This document shows, piece after piece, positions 1 through 7,620 of a DNA stretch of 21,091 nt; the stretch's first letter is position 1, and each line of letters opens with the position of its first letter. The position numbers and the translations under genes were made by a program. The notes below the pieces were generated by a model that was not told the origin of the DNA, did not search any database, and saw only the letters and a program-made list of their open reading frames with translations. Source of the stretch: Chondrus crispus. Taxonomy: Eukaryota > Rhodophyta > Florideophyceae > Gigartinales > Gigartinaceae. The stretch spans positions 1-21,091 of the forward strand of contig NW_005178476.1 of assembly GCF_000350225.1 (NCBI RefSeq), given 5' to 3'.

Positions 1-172
1 CGTCCGAACCTCCTATCTCTCGTAGATCGGGCGAGATGTGCACAGCTTCCTGATTTACCAACGGTCCGTCATCCGTCCTATTCTTTGCTTGCGCGGCGGG
101 TTCTTCTCGTTCCCCTTCTTGATTGAGGAACTGTAGCGCTTGCCGTAGCCCGATTATCCGCGTGTAGTCCAT
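1..172 (-). pseudogene. pol: Chromodomain ORF, 5' portion only (unit A, cut by the window)
   Basis: ATG at 172 opens the same frame as the complete copy at 12654-12205, and the window ends before its chromodomain. Only the charged linker is visible (57 codons). It differs from unit B at base 120. An in-frame TAA (185-187) separates it from the GPY/F segment. Confidence 0.75.
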
Positions 173-187
173 GGGACTAGTGGCTTA

Positions 188-403
188 TTCGACTCTATCT
201 CGCGACACGCGCTCTTCTTGGTCGCCGATGGCAATGACGACCGTATTGTCAGTTGACTCCTTCACTTGATACGGACCCGTAGCCACTTGTGCTAACTTAT
301 GTTTCGGCTCGGTGGCCGTGCCTTGCTCTTTCCGAAGGAATACGTATGATCCTGAAGGGATGTCGTACTTCGGCCTGCGAAGTCTTGAATCGAAATTCCG
401 CTT
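188..403 (-). pseudogene. pol: Integrase C-terminal GPY/F module between two in-frame stops (unit A)
   Basis: The 72 codons between the integrase TAG (404-406) and a TAA (185-187) are in the integrase frame and contain YDIPSGSYVFLRK, then ATGPYQV. This is the GPY/F module that follows the catalytic core in chromovirus integrases. It has no useful start, so it is read only if the TAG is bypassed. The same stops are in unit B. Confidence 0.75.
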
Positions 404-1330
404 CTACCGTGCCTTTTCCTTGCGCAGACTCTTATCGGCACTTCTCATCAAGCTCTCCAACCACGACTGCCATTTCAGGTAGTACGCTCGTGACACGCTG
501 AAGTTCTCCAAAGTTAGCTGCGCTTGTAACACAATGCTTCTCGGCGCACGAGCTAACACCAGCTCGAAGGGCGCGATGTTCATAGTTCGATGAACTTGCG
601 TGTTGTATGTGAACGTCACAGCGTCGCTAAATAAGTCCCAGTCCTTGGCATGCTCTCCAACATATTTTCGCAACGCGGAAGTCAGCGTGCGATTAAGCCT
701 CTCAGCTTGGCCGTTGGCTCGCGGGTGGTACGTAGTCGTGAACAGATTGCGTATGCCAAGAATTCGGCAGACATTCTGAAAGAACCGGGGCGTGAACTGT
801 GTTCCATTGTCGGACAGCAGCTTGACCGGCGGTCCGTACACGAATACCCAATGTTGAACGAAGGCTTGTGCGATGTGTGCAGCTGATATCTTCTTCAACG
901 GTACGGTTCGTACCAGTTTCGAGTATCGATCGCTGATCACGAGAATATACCGATTTCCTCGTTTAGTTGTAATTAGATCGCCGAGTATGTCGATGGCGAC
1001 AAACTCCAGCGGAGCTTTGGGCGTGAACAGCTTCATTTCCTTCGTGTTTTTTCTTAACTTCACCTTTTCCCGCGCACATGCGGCGCAATTCTTCGCGACT
1101 GCGCAGCAGTCTAGGGCCATCGTAGGCCAGTAAAAATATCTTCTCAATGTCTTGTAAAGTTTCCTGCCTCCCGGGTGGCCTGCCAATTTTGCGTAGTGGC
1201 TCAACCCTATGACGCGGTCCCTTAACGATTGTGGTATCACCACTTGTACAAACTCCGCCGCGGTACAGCATAGAGTTCCTTTGAGTTCCTCGGTCTCCAT
1301 GCTGAACGTTCTCACCATTCCGACGTCCAT
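404..1330 (-). pseudogene. pol: Pol integrase (unit A)
   Basis: 308 codons from an internal ATG at 1330; the frame is open further upstream, to a stop near 1442. An HHCC zinc-binding domain is seen as His45, His52, Cys82 and Cys85. The catalytic core has Asp114 (AIDI), Asp174 (LLSDNGTQF) and Glu210 (NGQAERLNRT), with exactly 35 residues between the second Asp and Glu, the D,D(35)E signature. It inserts cDNA into the genome with a 5-bp duplication. The frame stops at TAG (406-404), just before the GPY/F region, which continues in the same frame. Confidence 0.9.
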
Positions 1331-1737
1331 TTCTTCCTTGATGCGGTTGCAGAAAGGGTCGACGGCTTGCTCGCGAATGAGCTCCTCCGGAGTGACAGCT
1401 TGGCAGTGATCGAGGCAATCAGCGGCGCCCCCCTCTCAAGAGCGAGGATGTCGTCTAACGCGTCAAAACTGTCCTCGTCCTCCACTGTACCCTCGGCCGG
1501 TTCGGCCATAAAGCATAGGATTTCGTCGTCGATTTCGTCGACGGTTTCTCCTGCGATCCGTAGTCTTGACAGGGCATCAGCTTGACTATTCGCCTTGCCC
1601 TTCTTGTACTTGATTTCGAAATCAAATTCCGAGAGGCGGAGCCTCCAGCGGATTAATCTCCCGCTGGGGTCGGTTACGTTCATCAACCACCTCAATGAGG
1701 CACGGTTGGTATGCACATATATGTATGTGCTCGCCAT
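1312..1737 (-). pseudogene. pol: Pol RNase H, C-terminal part (unit A)
   Basis: From about residue 7 this frame continues RNase H after the CATA duplication: HTNRASLRWL, then the closing Asp block KGKANSQADALSRL (Asp54), followed by an acidic linker to integrase. RNase H removes the RNA strand during reverse transcription. Beyond about residue 100 the frame runs into the divergent patch at 1404-1433 and stays open to 1312 only because unit A carries one more base there than unit B, so the last 40 residues are out of frame with integrase. Confidence 0.85.
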
Positions 1738-2257
1738 ATAGATATGGTCTTAAAGTCTGTACGGCCCAAATTACCGCTAGACATTCTTTTTCTGATACAG
1801 AATAGTTTCTTTCGGCTGCGGCTAACGTTCTTGAAAAGAACCCAATGGGTTTACGTTGCGCATCCCGATGCGTTTGAAACAATGCAGCGCCGATTTGATA
1901 GTCGCTTGCATCGGTATCTACCGAGTAGGGTAGGTCCTTCTTCGGCAGCGCCAACACCGGTGGCGCCAAAACAGCGTCTTTGACCTTATGAAAAGATTTT
2001 TCGCATGGTTCGTCGAATCCTTCCAACTGGACTGGTTGTCCTTTGTTCAGTAGTTGATTGAGCGGATGCGCCATTTTTGCGTAATGCGGAACGAACCTGC
2101 GGTAGACATTGCAAAGTCCCAGGAAGCTTCTGAGCTGTGTCTGCGTTTGAGGGTACCTCACTTGTTCCAATGCGGCGGTTCGCGCGGCTTCAACTTCTAA
2201 TGTACCCGGCCGAACGACATGACCCAGGTACTTGATCTTTTCGACGAAAATTCGCAC
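1622..2257 (-). pseudogene. pol: Pol RT connection and RNase H, first part (unit A)
   Basis: Continues RT after the frameshift. Residues 2-90 are the RT C-terminus/tether typical of Ty3/gypsy (KIKYLGHVV, LRSFLGLCNVYRRFV). Residues 110-176 begin RNase H, with the catalytic Asp in TDASDY (about 116) and Glu in SEKE (156-158). The frame is correct to about residue 178, where an extra CATA (near 1715-1725) shifts it, and the remaining 30 or so residues are out of frame. The same two lesions are in unit B. Confidence 0.88.
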
Positions 2258-3426
2258 TTGCGAAGCTTGAGCTTCACACCTGCCTTCTCCAATACAGACA
2301 GTATTTCGTCAACGTGGACAACGTGCTCCTCCCAGGAGTTGCTGAAGATGATGATATCATCCAAATACACCAGACACGACTTCCATCGGAACGGAGAGAG
2401 CAGTATATCCATAGCTCTCTGAAACGTCGCCGGCTCGTTGGTAAGCACGAAGGGCATTCTTGAAAAACGGTAGAGACCTGAGTGACACGAAAAAGCTGTC
2501 TTGTCGCCGTCCGCTTCAGGAATAGGCATCTGCCAATACCCCGAAATCGCGTCCAACGCGGAGAAAACCTTGGTGTCACAAAGCGAGTCCAGACACTCAT
2601 CCATGCGCGGTAAAGGGTACGTGTCCTTCACCGTTACGGCGTTCAACCTGCGGTAGTCTACGCAAAAGCGCATCGATCCGTCCGGCTTGGGCACTAATAA
2701 AACGGGCCACGCCCATTCTGACTGCGCCGGTTCGATGAGTCCTGCTTCTAACATCTCCTGTACTTCTGCGTCCTCGACCTCCCGAGCCCTTGGACCGGCT
2801 CGGTAGGGAGCTTGTGCGATGGGCCTGGTCTCCGGGACCAGCTCGATCTGATGGACCGTGGTATTGATTTCACCAAGGGTCCCACCCCACATCTTAGGGT
2901 ATTTCTTCAACATCCGTCGGAACCGCTCGCGCAGCCGTTCCCGCACGTGGCTCAGGTCGAGGTCCTCCACGTCCGGCGATGGGGGCTCAATCCGCTGCTC
3001 CGGCTTCAACGATGCCGTCGCAGAGAGCCCACTTGACCGTTCTTCTGGCTGGTCCTCGCGCGCTTGATCCGACGGCTCGCATCTTGTCTCGCCCTTAGGC
3101 GTCTTGGTAGAATTAGGAAAAATTTCCTTCTTCCTTTCTTGAATTCCGAGAACTTCACCAATGGTGGTTTCACTCTCGAGCACGGCCCTCGGGTGCGGTA
3201 ATAATTCTGCCACCACTTGGCCTTTTTGCACCCTGACAGGATACGTCCTAAAATTCGCAACGAGTAAACGAAATGGCCTGTCAGGCTCGACCTGAACGAC
3301 ACCATTCGTGCACGTCAACCCGTGCCTTTCGTACAACGACGAGTACGTGTAGTGCAATACGCACCTGAAAAGGGGAGTGGAAAGAAATGAAAATGATGGG
3401 GTATGACAAGAAAAAGTGGAAATCAT
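2197..3426 (-). pseudogene. pol: Pol reverse transcriptase (unit A)
   Basis: 409 codons; the first 26 or so derive from the solo LTR antisense strand, so the listed ATG (3426) is not the original start. RT palm motifs are clear: motif A Asp292 in SALDAISGYWQ, the MPF...ATFQ block at 324-336, and catalytic YLDD at 354-357. Residues 205-260 carry the usual pre-motif-A blocks (WAWPVLLVPKPDG, CVDYRRLN). The enzyme copies element RNA into cDNA. The block at 324-336 reads FVLTNEP where most Ty3/gypsy RTs have FGLTNAP. After about residue 393 the frame is lost by one missing T in a run of T (near 2250), shared with unit B, and the last 16 residues are out of frame. Confidence 0.9.
3343..3347. repeat. 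Target-site duplication GTACG, left side of solo LTR (unit A)
   Basis: GTACG directly before TGTAGTGC; matches 4277-4281. Five bases is the usual duplication for Ty3/gypsy integrases. Confidence 0.88.
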
Positions 3427-4276
3427 TTCACTTTATTATTTTAATTATTAATTTTAATTAGTTGCATATTAGTTATTTAACATTAGATTAGATCTAGGAT
3501 GTAGCGCCGAGAGCTACTGTAGTGGCTCCGGCGGGGCGATATATACCTTCGCCCTCTGACGACCAAGTCAGTAAAGGTAACCCGAGTTGCCGGAATCGAA
3601 TGTCGCCTTGGTCGAAGTCCGTCTCTACCAAGACGCTCCCTTTTACCTAAGCCTACGGCATCCTTCAGCGTTCGGGGGTCCCATTCCTTTTCCCTTTATT
3701 TCCCTATCCTAATTTCCTTTAATCTTGAGTTGGTCCCACCTTGTAGGATTGCGATCCGCAACGTGACGTCATTTGCCATCGGGCTTCTGTGTTGGTGCAC
3801 CAGTTGTGCTTTTCTCAGTGTTGGTTCCATCGGAATCTGGTTGCCACCGATCCATTGTTGGTACTTTGCCATCGGGCAGTACGACGGTGTAGCGCTGCTA
3901 CGTTTTCTTCTTTCCCGACGGGCTACGTTGCGACGTCCCCGTCGAAGACCTTATCAAGGGTATAAGGTGTACAAGGCGCTCTTCGAGCATTGGATTTACG
4001 ACCCATCGGACCAGGTTTACCTAAACACCCCTCCGAACTCGTCGAGCGGTTGCCTTTACAAGTCTCTACCACCATTTACCGATCCCGGGCTGGGCCCTTC
4101 TCTTTGCCCCCCCTATCAGGGATCCGAGCAACTGCGGGCCGCAAACCCGCTTAAAGAGGACAGGGAGCTTCGAACACTCCGTAGCGCTGTGCCGTTGGCA
4201 GTTGTTGTTTTTGTTGCTGTTGTTTGTGTTGGACCGTCGGACCTTGGTCTCTGCCTAACAGGCGCATTGCACTACA
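3348..4276 (+). mobile_element. Solo LTR inserted antisense inside pol (unit A)
   Basis: 929-bp LTR with TG...CA ends and the same terminal inverted repeat as the element LTR, in the opposite orientation. It is flanked by a perfect 5-bp target-site duplication GTACG (3343-3347 and 4277-4281). No internal retroelement sequence accompanies it, so it is a solo LTR left by LTR-LTR recombination. Its R-U5 half is close to identical with the element LTR, but the first 130 or so bases of U3 look unrelated. It separates protease from RT, and is present at the same site in unit B. Confidence 0.93.
3530..3575 (+). promoter_or_regulatory. Core promoter of the solo LTR (unit A)
   Basis: GGCGGGG (3530-3536), TATATA (3540-3545) and a variant poly(A) hexamer AGTAAA (3570-3575) on the plus strand, parallel to the element LTR block at 8330-8376. 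If active it would transcribe antisense to pol, across the protease and gag regions. Confidence 0.5.
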
Positions 4277-4906
4277 GTACGGCTGAACCACAATCAAGCC
4301 CGCCCTCTTCGAGGTGCATTCCACGACGCGTTGCGTCCCTGGCTCGACAGTCGTGGCTCTTGCCACTTTTACCTTAGGCGAAATTCGCTCCCCCTTTCCA
4401 TCATTCTCGTCCTCTCCCGGGACCAGATTCTTCTTCCCTTTTCTCGTCGAGAACCGCCTAACTATCGGAACCTCCGAGAAATCCGCCAACTCAGCCGTTT
4501 TCATCCTTGGATAAATTGCTTCCACAAACCGGTCCCAGTAGTCCGCGCCTAGAATTAGCGGGACTGGTAGTTTTTCGCATACAATAAACTCGGCTGCAGC
4601 CACAAATCTTCCAAGCCTCACAGGCATTCTAATTGTACTGAGAGTCCGGAGTGGCCTATTGTTCGCGTCGCCAATGTCTTGGGTCGGTCCGTAGGACACC
4701 AACATTTCCATTCCTGCCGGAAGTTCCGACCTTCGAACCAAATTTGGTCCGGCACCTGTGTCCAACACGGACAACACTCGACTCATCAATCCGACCGTTG
4801 GCCCAATATCCGCGTAAACTTTGTAGTTTTTTCGCGCGAGGACCAAGATCTTGTCAGGACATTCTTGTCGCTCAATCCTGTACCAGGGCCTACGAATTTG
4901 ATCCAT
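4151..4906 (-). pseudogene. pol: Pol aspartic protease, 3' end running into the inserted solo LTR (unit A)
   Basis: 251 codons from ATG at 4906. The retropepsin active-site triad is seen as LDTGAG with Asp49, and a second conserved block, LILGADY, follows at residues 117-123. This enzyme cleaves Gag-Pol in the particle. Residues 1-210 belong to the element; residues 211-251 are translated from the antisense strand of the solo LTR that starts at 4276, so the C-terminus shown is foreign. Across the LTR plus one copy of the target-site duplication the pol frame lines up with the RT reading frame, so protease and RT were one continuous frame before the insertion. Confidence 0.85.
4277..4281. repeat. 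Target-site duplication GTACG, right side of solo LTR (unit A)
   Basis: GTACG directly after the terminal ACTACA of the solo LTR; pairs with 3343-3347. Confidence 0.88.
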
Positions 4907-5087
4907 CGGACGATCCTTGTCTCGCCTTAGAATTTTCTTGACAACAGTCGGCTCCTTCGGCTTACCCCTATTTCAACTACCTCCTCGTTGAGGCCTTCCC
5001 TTCTTGCTAGAGACGGGGAACGGGACTAAGTCTCGGACGCAGTACGTTGAACCTGCGACTCTCGTGACTCCCTCGAGATTCCCCTCT

Positions 5088-6494
5088 CTAGTTTCCCTGC
5101 GGCTGCGGGTTCCTTCTCACGTCCGACGACGCGGGCCCCGCGCCGGGCCCTGTGAAGGGCTGGTTCGACCTCGGCGTTGAAGCACTCGGCGTGCTCGCCG
5201 TCTGCGAATCGAACCAATTCTTGACCCTCAGATAACTCGATGGTATCCCTAATCTCTCCATCGGAGACAACGCCTCATAATTTCCCAAAACTCGGTGCAT
5301 TTCCTGGAGGGAAAGAATGCACGTTGGCGCGGCGTGCCCCTTTTTGTAACAGTGATAGCACACCCGTCCGTGCGTCTTGAAGGGATATTGCGGCCTAGGT
5401 CCTCCACGGGCCGGCGGCCTTCCTTGATGTTGCGGCCTCCCCATCCAGCCTGGCCTTCGAAACGTTGTACCCTTGTCTTCCATCGGAATGCGCGGCGCCG
5501 GCGGGTGGCCGCGCCCCCGGAACATCATCACGGGATCCGTGGGCTCTGAAAACGACTCCGTCGTGTATGTGGGCGTCGGTAAAGTTGACGAACCGCTTGC
5601 CCCGTAGTCCTCGTGTCCGTAGCCCTCCGATGGCTCAATAAAATTGCCTTCGGCTACCAATGCTCCTTCATAATGATTTTCGCTACTTCCGTGCGCACCG
5701 CGTTCATCTGACGCGAAGATTGACTCAGCTAAGTGGACGGCGGCCTGACCTGTACGACCGGGATAAGAAGCCCTCGGCTTCTTTCCCGCCCTGAACGTCG
5801 ACGGCATCTGAATCGTGACCTTCTTGGTCTTCTTGTCCTTACCGCGGCTCGCCGAGCCATGCGCCTTTGCGTAATTTACCAATCTCAAAAATGAGACATC
5901 TCGGTTATCTTGTCGATACTGCGAGACCATGGGCTTAATACTGGCATCTAGCTCCTCGATGAACGTGGTCATCTGCTCCTCTATAGAATAAACATTCCCA
6001 CAGCCATTACTCGCGTCTGTTAGCTGAATGTAAAATTCCATCTCGTCCTCGGACGGTAGCTGCTGTACTTCTCTCAATGCGAGCACGGCTTGACGGATCG
6101 CCTCGTCGGTTGCAAAACTCCTCAACAACCACTGTACGGCCTCTGGCCAAACGGACACCTTTCCGTGATGGGACCCGGCCGTCTGAGACACCGAAGTGTA
6201 CTGTCTCAAGGCGATGCCGCTTAGAAATTCGGGCAACAAGCGGATCGCTTGCCCCTCGTTCATTTCTTGAGTATCAAGCTCTTGAACTAACTTTGCCAAA
6301 AAATCCGACACAAGGACCCCGTCCTCATCTGTGAACGTGTTGTCCTTCTTCACCTTGGGCGGAATATCTCTCCTGATTTTTCCCACGGCCGTCCGCCGGG
6401 AACTTGACAAATACGTTTGCGGGTTTTGCAAGCGGTACGTTCGGTACGAAAGTAATTTCTTGAAGAGGTAGTTGGTCAGATTCAGCTCCTCCAA
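5088..6494 (-). CDS. gag: Gag capsid and nucleocapsid region (unit A)
   Basis: 468 codons if counted from a TTG at 6494; the frame is open right up to the TAG at 6503-6501, so the start shown is arbitrary and there is no good ATG. The first half is helical and matches the general make-up of a retrotransposon capsid. A CCHC zinc knuckle lies at residues 379-392 (5319-5360), with exact spacing C-x2-C-x4-H-x4-C, followed by a short Pro/Ser-rich tail. Gag packages element RNA into virus-like particles, and the knuckle binds RNA. It differs from unit B at 5793 (Phe against Leu) and 5984 (Ile against Val). The protease frame begins about 180 bp downstream in another frame, without overlap. Confidence 0.85.
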   Translation of the reverse strand: MEELNLTNYLFKKLLSYRTYRLQNPQTYLSSSRRTAVGKIRRDIPPKVKKDNTFTDEDGVLVSDFLAKLVQELDTQEMNEGQAIRLLPEFLSGIALRQYTSVSQTAGSHHGKVSVWPEAVQWLLRSFATDEAIRQAVLALREVQQLPSEDEMEFYIQLTDASNGCGNVYSIEEQMTTFIEELDASIKPMVSQYRQDNRDVSFLRLVNYAKAHGSASRGKDKKTKKVTIQMPSTFRAGKKPRASYPGRTGQAAVHLAESIFASDERGAHGSSENHYEGALVAEGNFIEPSEGYGHEDYGASGSSTLPTPTYTTESFSEPTDPVMMFRGRGHPPAPRIPMEDKGTTFRRPGWMGRPQHQGRPPARGGPRPQYPFKTHGRVCYHCYKKGHAAPTCILSLQEMHRVLGNYEALSPMERLGIPSSYLRVKNWFDSQTASTPSASTPRSNQPFTGPGAGPASSDVRRNPQPQGN

Positions 6495-6500
6495 CTCCTC

Positions 6501-7064
6501 CTATCGCGGCCTGCGCCGCGTTGCGACATCTTCGGGCTCCGCGTCCTTGTCTCTCCGCGAGGCGGACGAAGTGACTCCGCCTTGTCTGGAGGAAATTTTC
6601 TTGCTCGACGAAATTCCGTTTCCTTCTTCTGAACGGCGTTCGGAATCGCCCGAATGGTTCGACGAACCGCCGTTACCATCTTCGGAGGGACCAAGCGACT
6701 CCGACTGTGAGTCGTGGTCCTCCGGATCGTCACTACAGTGACCTTTGTTTGTACGTCGCTTGTCCTTCTTCGAGGGCTTCGACTTGGAGCTCCGCTTACG
6801 AGCGGGCTTGTCCTTCTTCGACCGACGGTCGCCCTCTCTACCCGAAGGGAGCGGCTCGTCGTCCGATCCTTGCAGAGCTTGATCCCTGGCCTGCTCAAGG
6901 TCCTTGAGACGTTGCGCCGTGCGGTCGAATCGGTCATCGACGCTTGTTCTAAATTTTCCTAAGGACTCCAAGTCTTGATTCGCGTCGCGCCTCGCGTCCT
7001 TAACTGAAAGTTTCAATGAAGCGAACGAGGAACTCCGGCTCGATGCCGTCGGTCCCGCCGCCAT
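6501..7064 (-). pseudogene. gag: Gag middle segment: coiled coil plus basic/serine-rich low-complexity region (unit A)
   Basis: 187 codons from an ATG at 7064, ending at TAG (6503-6501). Residues 14-63 continue a charged helical, coiled-coil-like pattern. Residues 75-110 are dense in Lys/Arg/Ser and resemble a nucleic-acid-binding or nuclear-localisation region, and the rest is Ser/Asp/Glu-rich. After the TAG the same frame runs on without another stop through the capsid and zinc-knuckle region, so this is upstream Gag sequence cut off by one in-frame stop. Stop readthrough is possible but nothing here proves it. Confidence 0.65.
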
Positions 7065-7393
7065 TTTTTCTCGACGAGTCCCACGCGCGCGGTCAGCTCT
7101 TCCAACGCCGTGTGGAACTCGGAATTTTGCAGCTCAAGTTGCTTCTGCACGAGGCCTAATTCGGCCTCGAGATTTTTCTTCGCTTCTTCGCGAATTTCGC
7201 TGCTCATCTTCTCCAACTTCTCGTCAAGATCAGTCTTGTCGGCGGCAATTCCCGTAGGGGATTCTTGATCTCCGGGATCCGTGGCCGTATTGGACTGGCT
7301 CCGGGTGCGAGGACCCCTCGGGATCCTCGACTCCCGTGCCGATCCTCTTCTACTCGCCTCGGGACCGACGTCCCCGGGTGCGCTTGTTGACAT
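7013..7393 (-). pseudogene. gag: Gag N-terminal coiled-coil segment (unit A)
   Basis: First ATG reading frame after the leader, 126 codons. Residues 1-50 are Pro/Arg/Ser-rich and look disordered. Residues 55-110 are rich in Glu, Lys and Leu with heptad-like spacing, suggesting a coiled coil. At a run of six A residues (7069-7064) the coiled-coil character ends in this frame and resumes in the -1 frame, whose ATG overlaps the run. The last 16 residues (Arg-rich) look like out-of-frame tail. I infer this was the N-terminus of a longer Gag, separated by a frameshift. A genuine short ORF upstream of a second start is the alternative. Confidence 0.6.
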
Positions 7394-7620
7394 TGTTCGG
7401 CGTAGCGAACGAACCTAAAAGAAGATACGAACAAAAAAAATAAAAAAGAGACTCCGTTACCCAGACCAACTTCCTTGTCGTCGACAAGATTCTAAAAATA
7501 GAAAACGCTACAGCACCTAAATAAACTTACGTCGCAGAGACAACTCCTGTAGTCCGTTTCAGCTTACGCAGATTCTAGGTCGGGTCTCCTGTACGCAGTT
7601 CTAGGTCTGGAGATCACTTT
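7394..7620 (-). other. 5' untranslated leader of unit A with candidate intron
   Basis: This 227-bp stretch between LTR and first gag ATG has no gene. On the minus strand it holds a consensus-like donor GTAAGT (7530-7525) and a pyrimidine-rich acceptor ending TTTTAG (AG at 7416-7415), bounding a possible 116-nt intron. Directly beside the LTR, where the primer-binding site should be, a motif of about 18 bp is repeated (7593-7610 and 7566-7584). No TGG-initiated match to a tRNA 3' end is visible at the LTR junction. Confidence 0.55.

Noticed and set aside
3348..4276. The protease-RT gap as an intron
   Set aside because: It has LTR ends, a TATA box and a target-site duplication. A GT...AG pair tried at its edges does not keep the frame.
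3730..4377. 215-codon plus-strand ORF (and its counterpart at 7601-8056, minus) in the LTR R-U5
   Set aside because: It lies wholly in LTR sequence and runs on into unrelated flank. Most differences between the two LTR versions change amino acids, so there is no sign of selection on a protein.
5026..5217. 63-codon minus-strand ORF over the gag 3' end (also 17507-17698)
   Set aside because: Overlaps gag in another frame, with no recognisable motif; considered as a gag-pol frameshift product but it does not reach the protease frame.
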